NCBI GenBank assembly: GCA_027486415.1
Contig: JAIXPC010000002.1
Coordinates: 186,001-250,000 of the forward strand
Length of the DNA: 64,000 nt
DNA from: Sphingomonadales bacterium
Lineage (GTDB): Bacteria > Pseudomonadota > Alphaproteobacteria > Sphingomonadales > Sphingomonadaceae
Reading direction: 5' to 3'
Of the stretch, positions 1 to 9,060 are shown in pieces. The notes beneath the pieces are model-generated. The model ran no database searches and had not been told where the DNA came from. It saw nothing but the letters and a program-made list of their open reading frames with translations. Every line of letters starts with the position of its first letter. The stretch's first letter is position 1. Both the position numbers and the translations under genes were made by a program.

Positions 1-158
1 GTGGCGTGCGGCGGCAGCAGCCAGCCGCGGCGGGCAAAATGGCTGGCCTTTTCGAAATGCAGGTCGGCCACGAACAACGTTGCCTGCGCCGGCCACCACA
101 AGGCGCCACAGGCCAGCGGCTGCAGCGATTCGCCGGCGAACGAAAAGGAAACGGGCAT
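1..158 (-). CDS. pdeM: Ligase-associated endonuclease PdeM, N-terminal part (cut by window edge)
   Basis: The first 52 residues of a metallophosphoesterase are visible; the rest lies beyond the left edge. The segment VADLHFEK carries the Asp-x-His metal-binding motif that opens the calcineurin-like phosphoesterase fold. In this family the Mn-dependent nuclease partners an Lhr-Core helicase, an MBL-fold exonuclease and an ATP-dependent ligase in a DNA-repair cluster. The ATG lies only 9 bases after the helicase stop codon, so the two are probably co-transcribed. Family assignment rests on this motif plus the helicase neighbour; the catalytic His residues further on cannot be seen. Confidence 0.85.
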   Translation of the reverse strand, partial: MPVSFSFAGESLQPLACGALWWPAQATLFVADLHFEKASHFARRGWLLPPHA

Positions 159-167
159 GGCCGGTGC

Positions 168-2588
168 TTAATCGACCGCCATCGCCTCGGCAATCAGCGC
201 CTCGGCCTCGATCAACAGCGTGGCATCGGCACTGTCGCCCACCCGCTCCCGCCCGATGGTCAGCAGCGACGGCACCGCCAGCGGCGTGACGTGGCTGGCG
301 CGGACATGGCTCATCCGCGCGTGCGCTTCCTCCAGCAGGCCGGCGAGCCGGGCAACATCCGTCAGCTTGCCGCGCGCATCGGTCCAGGCGGCGGTGAGCA
401 GCAGATGGTCGGGCTCATGCCGGCGCAGCACGTCATAGATCAGGTCGGCCGACACGCTCATGGCCTTGCCCGATTTGTGCACGCCGGGTTGGGTGCGCTC
501 GATCAGGCCGCCGATGATGGCCACTTCGCGGAAGGCCCGCCTGAGGAACGGCGAGGCGGCCAGCCACTCGGCCAGTTCATCCTCCAGCACGGTCGGATCG
601 AACAGCGGCTGCGGATCATCGACCGGATCGAGGCTCCACGCCGCCATCGCATAATCGCTGGCCACAAAGCCCATCGGCTTCAGCCCGGCGCGCTCCATGC
701 GCTGCGTGACCAGCATTCCCAGCGTCTGGTGCGCCGCAGCCCCGGCAAAGCCATAGACAACCATGTACCAGCGGCCATCGCGTTCAAATGTTTCGACCAG
801 CACGTCGTCGCGGCCCGGCAGCCGCGAGACACGCGACTGGATCGCCAGCCATTCGCGCACGTCGGGCGGCATTTCGGCCCACCGCGTCCGATCGTTCATC
901 AGGCCGCGCACCCGCGCCGCCAGCCGCGTCGTCATCGGCATACGACCGCCCATGTAGCTTGGCACCTTTGGAGCGCCCCGCCCCAATCGCACGTGGACAT
1001 CGCCGCCATCAAAGCCGGTCACCTCCACGACCTGGCCGGCGAACATGAAGCTGTCGCCGACGCGCAGCTGGCTGACGAAATACTCCTCGACCTGGCCCAG
1101 CTTGCGGCCGCCGCGCCCCGGTTTGCCGGTGCCGAACACGACATTCATCGTCACCGCCTCGACAATGGTGCCGCTGTTCATCCGCCACTGCCGGGCCAGC
1201 GCGGCAGACCGCAGGCGCATCCGGCCGTCGGGCTGCGTCACCAGCCGTTGATAGCGCTCATAGGCCTTCAGGGCGTAACCGCCTGTCGCGGCATAGCCGA
1301 GCACCGACGCGAACGCGCTGCGGGTGAGGCCCGCATAGGGGGCGGCGCTCTTCACCTCGTCATAAAGATCGTCAGGAAAGAACGGCCCGGCGGCCGCACA
1401 GCCGACGACGTGCTGCGCCAGCACGTCCAGTGCGCCGGGGCGGAAACCATCGGGATCAAGCTCCCGCGCCTCGACTGCGTCGCGCGCGGCCAGCGCCTCC
1501 AGATACTCAAAGCGATTGCCGGGCACGATGAGGCAGCGGCTGGCTTCATCCATGCGGTGGTTGGCACGGCCCGTCCGCTGCAACAGGCGGGATGCGCCCT
1601 TGGGCGCGCCCATCTGGATGACCAGATCGACATCGCCCCAATCCAGCCCGAGATCGAGGCTGGCCGTGGCCACGATGGCACGCAGCCTGCCTGCCGCCAT
1701 CGCCGCTTCGACCTTGCGGCGCGCTTCGGGGGCAAGGCTGCCGTGATGGATGCCGATGGGCAAGGCGTGGTCATTCTCTGCCCACAGATCGCGGAAGACG
1801 AGCTCCGCGACGGCGCGGGTGTTGACGAAGACGATGGCCAGCCGTGCCGCCTCGATCCGCCGCATCACCGCGCGTGCAGCCCAGCGGCCATTGTGGCCGC
1901 CCCACGGAATACGGTCGTCGATCACCAGGATGTCGATGGCGGGATCGGCCCCGCCCTGCGCCACCACCACCTCGACCAGATCGGCGTCGGCGTCGGGTGC
2001 CAGCCAGCCAGCCCAGGCCTCCGGATCGGCAATGGTGGCCGAAAGGCCGACCCGCTGCAGATCGGGCGCCAGCCGCTGCAGCCGGGCGAGGCACAGGCTG
2101 AGCTGATCGCCGCGCTTCGTGGTGCCAAAGGCGTGGATCTCGTCGACGATGACACGCTTGACGCCCGCCATCATCGATGCCGCATCCGGGCTGGAGAGCA
2201 GGTTGGCGAGACTTTCCGGCGTGGTGAGCAGGATGTGCGGCGGCACCTCCTTCTGGCGGGTCTTGCGCGCTGCCGGCGTGTCGCCGGTGCGGGTTTCGAC
2301 CATGATGCCAAGGCCCATTTCGGCAATCGGCGTCAGCAGGTTGCGCTGCACGTCGACCGCCAGCGCCTTCAGCGGCGAGATATAGAGGGTGTGCAGACCT
2401 TCGGCCGGATCGGCAGCGAGTTCGGCCAGGGTCGGCAGGAACCCGGCCAGCGTCTTGCCCGCCCCGGTCGGCGCCGTCAGCAGCGCGTGGCGGCCACGCG
2501 CCGCCGCGTCCAGCATGGCGCGTTGATGGCCGCGCACGCGCCAGCCGCGCTGGGCAAACCAGTTGGTGATGGCGGCCGGCAGTTCCAC
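168..2588 (-). CDS. Ligase-associated DEXH-box DNA helicase (Lhr-Core type)
   Basis: An 806-residue superfamily 2 helicase, the length expected for Lhr-Core proteins. Walker A (APTGAGKT) is at residues 39-46, the DEIH box at 149-152, followed by SATIAD (motif III) and the QRTGRANHR segment (motif VI). Family members are ATP-driven 3'-5' translocases that unwind DNA and RNA:DNA duplexes; the long C-terminal part corresponds to the winged-helix and Lhr-specific domains. The start is GTG at 2588; an ATG slightly upstream is out of frame. It is transcribed with pdeM and away from the exonuclease gene, the two coding regions being separated by only about 56 bases. No ligase gene lies between them, which is unlike the usual cluster. 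Confidence 0.95.
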   Translation of the reverse strand: MELPAAITNWFAQRGWRVRGHQRAMLDAAARGRHALLTAPTGAGKTLAGFLPTLAELAADPAEGLHTLYISPLKALAVDVQRNLLTPIAEMGLGIMVETRTGDTPAARKTRQKEVPPHILLTTPESLANLLSSPDAASMMAGVKRVIVDEIHAFGTTKRGDQLSLCLARLQRLAPDLQRVGLSATIADPEAWAGWLAPDADADLVEVVVAQGGADPAIDILVIDDRIPWGGHNGRWAARAVMRRIEAARLAIVFVNTRAVAELVFRDLWAENDHALPIGIHHGSLAPEARRKVEAAMAAGRLRAIVATASLDLGLDWGDVDLVIQMGAPKGASRLLQRTGRANHRMDEASRCLIVPGNRFEYLEALAARDAVEARELDPDGFRPGALDVLAQHVVGCAAAGPFFPDDLYDEVKSAAPYAGLTRSAFASVLGYAATGGYALKAYERYQRLVTQPDGRMRLRSAALARQWRMNSGTIVEAVTMNVVFGTGKPGRGGRKLGQVEEYFVSQLRVGDSFMFAGQVVEVTGFDGGDVHVRLGRGAPKVPSYMGGRMPMTTRLAARVRGLMNDRTRWAEMPPDVREWLAIQSRVSRLPGRDDVLVETFERDGRWYMVVYGFAGAAAHQTLGMLVTQRMERAGLKPMGFVASDYAMAAWSLDPVDDPQPLFDPTVLEDELAEWLAASPFLRRAFREVAIIGGLIERTQPGVHKSGKAMSVSADLIYDVLRRHEPDHLLLTAAWTDARGKLTDVARLAGLLEEAHARMSHVRASHVTPLAVPSLLTIGRERVGDSADATLLIEAEALIAEAMAVD

Positions 2589-2644
2589 GGCTGCGACCCA
2601 TGGCGTGAGTGACAGGCATGGCGCAAGCCGGCATGGTGGCGCGG

Positions 2645-3643
2645 ATGGCCCTCGACTGGATCACGCCGCGGCCCGAAGGCCTGTATCTGCCGGGGATCGA
2701 CGCCTGGGTGGATCCTTCGCGCCCGGTTCCACGCGCCATCGTTACCCACGGCCATGCCGATCACGCCCGCGCCGGCCACGGCCATGTGCTGGCGACGCCG
2801 GAAACGCTGGCGATCATGGCACAGCGTTTTGGCCCGCAGCCGGGCGGCCAGGCGCTTGGTTATGGCGAGCGCATCGATCTGGGTGATGGTCTGTCGTGCC
2901 GGATGCTGCCTGCCGGGCACGTGCTGGGATCGGCGCAGGTGGTGCTGGAAAAGGCTGGCACGAGGATCATCGTCTCCGGCGATTACAAGCGGCGCGCCGA
3001 CCCCACCTGCCAGCCATTCGAACCGCTGGCCTGCGATATCTTCATCACCGAGGCCACGTTCGGCCTGCCGGTGTTCCGCCACCCCGACACTGCCGCGGAA
3101 ATTGCCAAGCTGCTGACCGCGCTGGCCGCCAATCCCGATCGCTGTGTGGCGGTGGGTGCCTATGCCCTGGGCAAGGCGCAGCGGGTGATCGCCGAACTGC
3201 GCCGCGCCGGGCATGATGCGCCGATCTACCTGCATGGCGCGATGACGGCGTTGTGCGCGCTTTACGAGACGCACGGGGTGATGCTGGGCGATCTGCGCCC
3301 TGTCGGCACGCTGAAAGGCGATGTGCTGAAGGGTCACATCATCATTGCTCCGCCATCGGCCCTGCGCGACGTGTGGAGCCGGCGGCTGCCCGATCCGATC
3401 ACGGCGATGGCATCAGGCTGGATGCGGGTGCGCCAGCGCGCCGTGCAATCGGGCATCGAGCTGCCGCTGGTGATTTCCGATCACGCCGACTGGGATGAAC
3501 TGACGGCAACCATCACCGAGCTGAACCCGGCCGAAGTCTGGGTCACCCACGGCCGCGAAGAGGCTCTGGTGCACTGGTGCGGCCTCCACCAGCGCCGGGC
3601 GCGGGCGCTGGAACTGGTGGGACGCGAGGACGACAGCGATTAG
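2645..3643 (+). CDS. Ligase-associated DNA-repair exonuclease (MBL fold)
   Basis: A 332-residue metallo-beta-lactamase / beta-CASP type nuclease. The metal site THGHADH is at residues 34-40, with further His and Asp ligands in LPAGHVLGSAQ, SGDYKR and ISDHADWDE. The family is the Exo member of the Lhr-Core/MPE/Exo/Lig repair cluster. ATG codons also occur at 2618 and 2633; I chose 2645 because homologues begin close to the ITPRPEGLYLPG segment. It is divergent from the helicase gene, so the two halves of the repair set share a very short promoter region. Its 3' end overlaps the next minus-strand gene tail to tail by 4 bases. Confidence 0.9.
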   Translation: MALDWITPRPEGLYLPGIDAWVDPSRPVPRAIVTHGHADHARAGHGHVLATPETLAIMAQRFGPQPGGQALGYGERIDLGDGLSCRMLPAGHVLGSAQVVLEKAGTRIIVSGDYKRRADPTCQPFEPLACDIFITEATFGLPVFRHPDTAAEIAKLLTALAANPDRCVAVGAYALGKAQRVIAELRRAGHDAPIYLHGAMTALCALYETHGVMLGDLRPVGTLKGDVLKGHIIIAPPSALRDVWSRRLPDPITAMASGWMRVRQRAVQSGIELPLVISDHADWDELTATITELNPAEVWVTHGREEALVHWCGLHQRRARALELVGREDDSD

Positions 3644-4257
3644 GCGATGGCCCGGCGACGGCGTCGGGCGGCAGCGCCCACCAGGCCAAAACCGGCGATC
3701 AGCATGGCCCAGCTTTCGGGTTCCGGGACGACGCCGGCCGAGAACTGGAAATTGGCGCCAAAACGGCCACCGGTGGTGATGGTGTTGACCCGGTTGGGAA
3801 AGGCAAAGCCGCTGCCTTCGCGCGACACCGCGGACCCGATATAGGTGAGGCCGGAGGCCAGCGCGAGCTCATCGACACCGCTGACATAGCCGTCGCCATC
3901 ATCGGCGGTATCACGGCCCCCGATGAAATATTGGCCGGCAGCAAGGCTGATCGGCGAAACACCGGTGAAGCGCCAGATGCCATCGGTGGGGGTGCCGGCG
4001 GTGATGGTGGCGCTGCCCAACAGCGTCCCGACGCTGTCCCAGATGCCGACCTGGTGATCACTGTTGCTGCCGTTGCCCACATTCCAGCCCAGTGCGGTCA
4101 CGACGATGTTGCCGGTGGTGGAAAACGTCCAGCCGATGGTTTCATCGGTGCGAAAGAAGCCATAGCCGGTGCCCCCGGTAAAGCTGGTCACGGCGTTGGT
4201 GGCCAGGGCCGGTGCGGCCATCAGCAGCATTGCCGTGGCAATCAGGGTCTTGCGCAT
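3640..4257 (-). CDS. PEP-CTERM sorting domain protein
   Basis: A 205-residue secreted protein. Residues 1-19 form a signal peptide (MRKTLIATAMLLMAAPALA). The middle resembles a DUF4082-like beta domain (FFRTDETIGWTFS at the start, then a Gly/Trp-rich repeat-like region), often found in extracellular sugar-binding proteins. The C-terminus from about 177 is a PEP-CTERM tail: PEPESWAMLIAGFGLVG, then five Arg residues. Such tails are processed by exosortase and direct the protein to the cell surface or extracellular matrix; no exosortase gene is in this window. A good ribosome site (GGAGGAG) precedes the ATG. The DUF4082 match is from memory of the family and uncertain. Confidence 0.85.
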   Translation of the reverse strand: MRKTLIATAMLLMAAPALATNAVTSFTGGTGYGFFRTDETIGWTFSTTGNIVVTALGWNVGNGSNSDHQVGIWDSVGTLLGSATITAGTPTDGIWRFTGVSPISLAAGQYFIGGRDTADDGDGYVSGVDELALASGLTYIGSAVSREGSGFAFPNRVNTITTGGRFGANFQFSAGVVPEPESWAMLIAGFGLVGAAARRRRRAIA

Positions 4258-4342
4258 CTTTCACTCCTCCATCGCAACAGTCTGTCCGGCCATTCGCATC
4301 CGGGCTTGCATCGCCGGTCACAAATCGCGAAGACCCCAGTTC

Positions 4343-5374
4343 ATGTTTGCCGCCCTTCGCCCCCTGCTGTTCGCACTGGATCCGGAAGTGGCGCACAATC
4401 TGACTCTGGCGGCACTGAAAACGCGGCTGGTGCCCGCCGGTTCCGCCGACGATCCGATTCTGGCGACCAGCCTTGCCGGGATGGCATTGCCCAACCCGAT
4501 CGGGCTTGCCGCCGGGTTCGACAAGGATGCCGAAGTGCCGGACGTGATGCTGCGGCTGGGATTTGGCTTTGTCGAATGCGGCAGTGTCTGCCCGCGCCCG
4601 CAGCCGGGCAATCCAAAGCCCCGCCTGTTCCGCCTTGTGGAAGATCAGGCGGTGATCAACCGGTTCGGATTCAATTCGAAAGGGGTCGAGTTCGCCCACG
4701 CCCGCCTGTCGGAGCGTCGGGGCCGGCCGGGCGTCGTCGGCATCAACCTGGGCGCCAACAAGGACAGTGAGGACCGCACCGATGATTATGTCGTCGCCTT
4801 GCGCGCGCTGGCGCCGCTGGCGTCCTATGTGACGGTCAACATCTCGTCGCCAAACACGCCGGGGCTACGCTCCTTGCAGGATGGCGCGGCATTGGCCGAT
4901 CTGATCGCCCGCGTGATGGCGGCGCGCGGAGCCCTGGATGTGCCGCTGTTCGTGAAGGTGGCCCCAGATCAGGGTGAAGATGACTGGGCGACCATCGCGC
5001 GGGCCTGCATCGATGGCGGCGTTGACGGCCTGATCGTCTCCAACACCACGATCAGTCGGCCCGCCCTGGCCAGCACCCACGCCGGCGAGACGGGAGGTCT
5101 GTCCGGCAAACCCCTGAAACCGCTGGCGCTGGCGGCCCTGAAGCGGTTCCGCGCTGAGACCGGTGGCGCTCTGCCGTTGATCGCGGTGGGCGGGATCGCA
5201 TCGGGGCAGGACGCGTATGATCGCATCACCGCAGGAGCCAGTGCCGTGCAGCTCTATTCGGCGATGGTCTATCACGGGCCGGGGCTGGTGACCCGGATCA
5301 AGGACGAACTGGCCGCATTGCTGCGCCGCGACGGCTTTGCCAGCGTGAGCGCGGCCGTGGGCAGCAAAGTTTAA
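4343..5374 (+). CDS. pyrD: Dihydroorotate dehydrogenase (quinone), class 2
   Basis: A 343-residue FMN enzyme that oxidises dihydroorotate to orotate in pyrimidine synthesis, passing electrons to ubiquinone at the inner membrane. The N-terminal helices (FAALRPLLFALDPEVAH) are the membrane/quinone-binding extension specific to class 2. Conserved blocks follow: AAGFDKDAE, PRPQPGNPKPR, NRFGFNSKG, INLGANK, and NISSPNTPGLR at 166-176 with the catalytic Ser (predicted S169). Class 2 enzymes usually have VExGTVTPRPQPGNP; here it reads VECGSVCPRPQ. The ATG at 4343 gives the normal length; longer in-frame starts upstream lack homology. It stands alone between a divergent PEP-CTERM gene and ggt. Confidence 0.97.
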   Translation: MFAALRPLLFALDPEVAHNLTLAALKTRLVPAGSADDPILATSLAGMALPNPIGLAAGFDKDAEVPDVMLRLGFGFVECGSVCPRPQPGNPKPRLFRLVEDQAVINRFGFNSKGVEFAHARLSERRGRPGVVGINLGANKDSEDRTDDYVVALRALAPLASYVTVNISSPNTPGLRSLQDGAALADLIARVMAARGALDVPLFVKVAPDQGEDDWATIARACIDGGVDGLIVSNTTISRPALASTHAGETGGLSGKPLKPLALAALKRFRAETGGALPLIAVGGIASGQDAYDRITAGASAVQLYSAMVYHGPGLVTRIKDELAALLRRDGFASVSAAVGSKV

Positions 5375-5414
5375 CCACTTTTCAGCCGCGCAAATCCGCC
5401 TAAGGTGGTAGGCC

Positions 5415-7148
5415 ATGAAGAGCATCCTCACTTTCGCCGTCTCGCTTGTGGCCGTGGCCGCCAGCGCCCAGCCGATCCCGAAGGACGCCGACAGCGGCCC
5501 GGTGCAGGCCGCCAGCAGCGCCGGGGCCGGGCCGTTCAGGGCCGTGGTATCGGCTGCCAACCCGCTGGCATCCGAAGCCGGGGTTTCGATCCTGAAGCAG
5601 GGCGGCAGCGCTGCGGACGCGGCGATTGCCACCATGCTGGCGCTGACGGTGGTGGAACCGCAATCATCGGGCATCGGTGGCGGCGGCTTCATCGTCTACC
5701 AGCCGGCCAATGGCCCGATCGGCACCATTGATGGCCGCGAAAAGGCCCCCGGCGTGGCCAAGCCCGGCCAGTTCCTCGGGCCCGATGGCAAGCCGATGCC
5801 GTTCATGCAGGCCGCCACCGGCGGGCGCAGCGTGGGCGTGCCCGGCAATGTCGCCCTGGCTGCCGAGGCCCACAGGAAATGGGGCAAGCTGCCGTGGGCC
5901 AAGCTGTTCGAACCGGCGATCAAACTGGCCGAAGGATTCCCGATCTCACCGACCATGGCCCGCTTCATCGCCTTCGGACAGGACAGCCTGAAACAGGCCG
6001 GCCCCGAAGGCCGCGCGCTGTATTTCGACAAGGATGGCGCGCCGCTGCCCGCCGGCATGACCTTCCGCAATGAAAAGCTGGCGGCCACGCTGCGCCTGAT
6101 CGCGAAGAATGGCCCCGATGCCTTTTACAAGGGGCCGATTGCCGCCGGCATCGTCAAGGCGGTGAGCACGGCCGACGCCAACCCGACCGCGATGACGCTG
6201 GCCGATGTCGCCGCCTACAAGGCGGAGGTGCGCGAACCGGTGTGCGGCAACTATCGCCAATACAAGATCTGCGGCATGGGCCCGCCCTCATCGGGCGGCA
6301 CCGGCGTGCTGGCCATGCTGAAACAGATCGAACGCTTCGACATGAAGGGCCTGGGCAAGGACAATCCCGTGGCCTGGCACCTGTTCGCCGAAAGCCAGCG
6401 CCTCGCCTATGCCGACCGCGAAAAGTGGATTGGCGATCCGGGCTTTGTCGAGGTGCCGACCAGGGGCCTTGCCGATCCCGCCTATCTGACCGCCCGTTCG
6501 GCGCTGATCAATGCCGGCGCCCGCATCGCCAGGGCGGAGCCCGGCATGCCGGCTGGCGCTCCGATGGCGCGGGTGAATGCCGCTGACAACGAGGTTGCCG
6601 GCACCACCAACTTCGCCGTGGCCGACGCCGCCGGCAACGTCACCACCTGGACGTCGACGGTGGAAAAGACCTTCGGGTCGGGGCTGGTTGCCGAAGGGTT
6701 CGTGCTCAACAACGAGCTGACCGATTTCAACTTTGCGCCCGAGGATCAGGGCAAGCTGACGGCCAACGCGGTCGCACCCGGCAAACGCCCGCGCTCTGCC
6801 ATGTCGCCGACCATCGTCTATGATGCCAGCGGCAAGCCAATCCTGGCCATTGGTGCGGCCGGCGGCGTCACCATCATCGCGCAGGTGACCAAGGCGATCA
6901 TCGCTGTCCTCGATTGGGGTCTGCCGGTGGAAGAGGCCATCGCGCTGCCGCAGCTGATCGCCATGGGCGACCGGTTCGCGGTGGAGAAAGGCACCATGCT
7001 GGAAGCCATGATCCCGGCCTTCACCGCCATGGGCCACAAGCCGGTGGCAAGCGCGCTGCCACTGAAGCTGAACGGCGTGCAGCGCGTGGCCGGTGGCTGG
7101 CGCGGCGGTGCGGATGCGCGCGGCGAAGGCCGCCCGGCCGGATATTGA
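5415..7148 (+). CDS. ggt: Gamma-glutamyltransferase
   Basis: A 577-residue periplasmic Ntn-hydrolase precursor that cleaves glutathione and other gamma-glutamyl compounds. A signal peptide covers residues 1-18 (ending VAVAASA). The large-subunit motif GGSAADAAIATMLALTVVEPQSSGIGGGG is recognisable near the N-terminus. The autoproteolytic site is AGTTNFAV; Thr397 should be both the cleavage residue and the nucleophile of the small subunit. SAMSPTIVYD and GAAGGVTIIAQV are conserved small-subunit blocks. It begins 40 bases after pyrD and is followed by a hairpin and the acyl-CoA ligase gene. The Atm1-like exporter at 29.2 kb also suggests glutathione metabolism, but that link is only thematic. 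Confidence 0.96.
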   Translation: MKSILTFAVSLVAVAASAQPIPKDADSGPVQAASSAGAGPFRAVVSAANPLASEAGVSILKQGGSAADAAIATMLALTVVEPQSSGIGGGGFIVYQPANGPIGTIDGREKAPGVAKPGQFLGPDGKPMPFMQAATGGRSVGVPGNVALAAEAHRKWGKLPWAKLFEPAIKLAEGFPISPTMARFIAFGQDSLKQAGPEGRALYFDKDGAPLPAGMTFRNEKLAATLRLIAKNGPDAFYKGPIAAGIVKAVSTADANPTAMTLADVAAYKAEVREPVCGNYRQYKICGMGPPSSGGTGVLAMLKQIERFDMKGLGKDNPVAWHLFAESQRLAYADREKWIGDPGFVEVPTRGLADPAYLTARSALINAGARIARAEPGMPAGAPMARVNAADNEVAGTTNFAVADAAGNVTTWTSTVEKTFGSGLVAEGFVLNNELTDFNFAPEDQGKLTANAVAPGKRPRSAMSPTIVYDASGKPILAIGAAGGVTIIAQVTKAIIAVLDWGLPVEEAIALPQLIAMGDRFAVEKGTMLEAMIPAFTAMGHKPVASALPLKLNGVQRVAGGWRGGADARGEGRPAGY

Positions 7149-7159
7149 TGACAAAAACA

Positions 7160-7178
7160 GGGGGCGACACACGCCCCC
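7160..7178 (+). other. Intercistronic hairpin ahead of acyl-CoA ligase
   Basis: A perfect 7-bp stem (GGGGGCG / CGCCCCC) with a 5-base loop lies between the ggt stop and the acyl-CoA ligase start, ending 2 bases before the GGGAGAGG ribosome site. It has no T-run on the plus strand, so it is not an ordinary intrinsic terminator. It could act in mRNA processing or limit ribosome access; no function is shown. Confidence 0.4.
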
Positions 7179-7188
7179 GCGGGAGAGG

Positions 7189-9039
7189 ATGATGCAACCG
7201 AAATTGCCGCCGCTGCGGCCTGCCGCCATCGCCGCGCGCGTTGATGCTGCGCCCAACCTTGTCACGCTGTTCCTCGATCGCGCCGATGCCCAACCGGCGG
7301 CACCGTTCCTGTCGGCCAAGGTTGGCGGGCAGTGGAAGGTGATCAGCTGGGGCGAAGCGCGTGACATCGTCGCCAGCCTGTCGGCGGCCATGATCGCGGC
7401 GGGCATCAACCGTGGCGACCGCGTGTGCCTGATTTCGGAAAACCGCCCGGAATGGTGTTTGGGCGATCTGGCGATCATGGCGGCCGGCGCCATCACCGTG
7501 CCGGCCTACACCACCAACACCGAAGCTGATCACACCCATATCCTGACCAACAGCGGGGCGCGCGCCATCATCGTTTCGGGGCCCAAACTGGCCAAGGCGG
7601 CGCTGCCGGCGGCGCTGGCCACCGAACAGTGCCGCACCGTCATCGCCATCGAACCGGTGCAGGACGTGCAGGGCCTTTCCGTCCTCAGCTGGAACCAGCT
7701 GATCGCCAACCGCGCCGCGCATCTGGCCGAGGATCGTGCCAGCCTGCGCGCCCGTGCCACCATGAAGCGCGATGATCTGGCCTGCATCATCTACACCAGC
7801 GGCACCGGTGGCCTGCCGCGCGGCGTGCGCCAGCACCACGGTGCCATCATGCGCAACATCGCCGGCGCCATTACCGTGATCGAACAGGATTTCTTCCCCG
7901 GCGACGTGCCCGGCGAGCTGTTCCTGTCGTTCCTGCCGCTGTCCCACAGTTATGAGCACACCGCCGGCCAGTACATGCCGATCGGGATGGGCGGCCAGAT
8001 CGCCTATGCGGAGGGGCTGGAAAAGCTGGCCAGCAACATCGAGGAGGTGCGCCCCACCTTCATGGTGGTGGTGCCGCGCCTGTTCGAAGTGCTGCGGATG
8101 CGGATCGCCAAGCAGATCGAGAAGCAGGGCGGCGTCGCCATCACCCTGCTCAACCAGGCGCTGAGCATCGCCCGCAAGGAAGCGCGCGGCGAGAAACTGA
8201 GCCTGGTGGAGAAACTGACCGATCAGGCGCTGGAACGCACCATCAGGAAATCGATCCGCGCCAAGTTCGGCGGCCGCCTGCGCGCCATGGTGGCCGGCGG
8301 CGCGCCGCTCAACCCCGAAGTCGGCATTTTCTTCACCGCCATAGGCATCCCGATCCTGCAGGGCTATGGCCAGACCGAGGCCGGCCCGGTGATCAGCTGC
8401 AACCGCCCGCGCGCCGTGCTGAAGATGCACACGGTTGGCCCGCCGCTCGACAAGGTCGAGGTGAAGATCGCCAGCGACGGCGAAATCCTCGTCCGCGGCG
8501 AACTGGTGATGGACGGTTACTGGATGAACGATGCCGAGAGCCACAAGGCCCTGAAGGACGGCTGGCTCTATACCGGTGACATCGGCCACATCGACGACGA
8601 CGGCCACCTGGTGATCACCGATCGCAAGAAGGACATCATCGTCAACGACAAGGGCGACAATGTCGCGCCGCAGCGCGTCGAAGGCATGTTGACCCTGCAG
8701 GACGAGATCGCCCAGGCGATGGTCTATGGCGACCGCCGGCCCTATCTGGTGGGCGTCGTCGTCCCCGAAGCCGAATGGGCGCTGGCCTTTGCCCGCGACA
8801 AGGGCCTGCCGGCCGACCTGCACAAGTTGCGCGATGAACCCGAGTTCGTGCGCGCGATCCAGGCCGCGGTTGACCGCATCAACCAGCGGCTGAGCGTGAT
8901 CGAGAAGGTGCGCCGGGTGATCATCGCCGATGAGGCCTTCACCACCGACAACCAGCAGCTGACGCCATCGCTGAAGATCCGCCGCCACGTGCTTCGCCAA
9001 GTCTATGGCGAGCGGCTGGACCGGCTTTACAAGGATTGA
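7189..9039 (+). CDS. Long-chain acyl-CoA synthetase (AMP-forming)
   Basis: A 616-residue ANL-superfamily enzyme that activates a fatty acid to acyl-AMP and then acyl-CoA. The phosphate-binding A3 motif is YTSGTGGLPRG at 202-212; the usual second Thr is Gly here, a modest deviation. YGQTEAGP starts at 393, and GWLYTGDIGHIDDDGHL contains the ribose-binding Asp464. TDRKKDIIVNDKGDNVAPQ is the hinge segment. The C-terminal end lacks a clear C-terminal catalytic Lys motif by eye. Two adjacent ATGs (7189, 7192) follow GGGAGAGG; the second has the better spacing. Substrate chain length is inferred from overall likeness to long-chain FadD/FACL proteins. Confidence 0.88.
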   Translation: MMQPKLPPLRPAAIAARVDAAPNLVTLFLDRADAQPAAPFLSAKVGGQWKVISWGEARDIVASLSAAMIAAGINRGDRVCLISENRPEWCLGDLAIMAAGAITVPAYTTNTEADHTHILTNSGARAIIVSGPKLAKAALPAALATEQCRTVIAIEPVQDVQGLSVLSWNQLIANRAAHLAEDRASLRARATMKRDDLACIIYTSGTGGLPRGVRQHHGAIMRNIAGAITVIEQDFFPGDVPGELFLSFLPLSHSYEHTAGQYMPIGMGGQIAYAEGLEKLASNIEEVRPTFMVVVPRLFEVLRMRIAKQIEKQGGVAITLLNQALSIARKEARGEKLSLVEKLTDQALERTIRKSIRAKFGGRLRAMVAGGAPLNPEVGIFFTAIGIPILQGYGQTEAGPVISCNRPRAVLKMHTVGPPLDKVEVKIASDGEILVRGELVMDGYWMNDAESHKALKDGWLYTGDIGHIDDDGHLVITDRKKDIIVNDKGDNVAPQRVEGMLTLQDEIAQAMVYGDRRPYLVGVVVPEAEWALAFARDKGLPADLHKLRDEPEFVRAIQAAVDRINQRLSVIEKVRRVIIADEAFTTDNQQLTPSLKIRRHVLRQVYGERLDRLYKD

Positions 9040-9060
9040 TGCAAACGCTGCAGGGCGCGA

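Noticed and set aside
6-2612. A very long open frame (868 codons) on the plus strand opposite the helicase gene
   Set aside because: It lies entirely antisense to a well-recognised helicase, has low-complexity Arg/His/Gln-rich content and no homology; high GC removes stops by chance.
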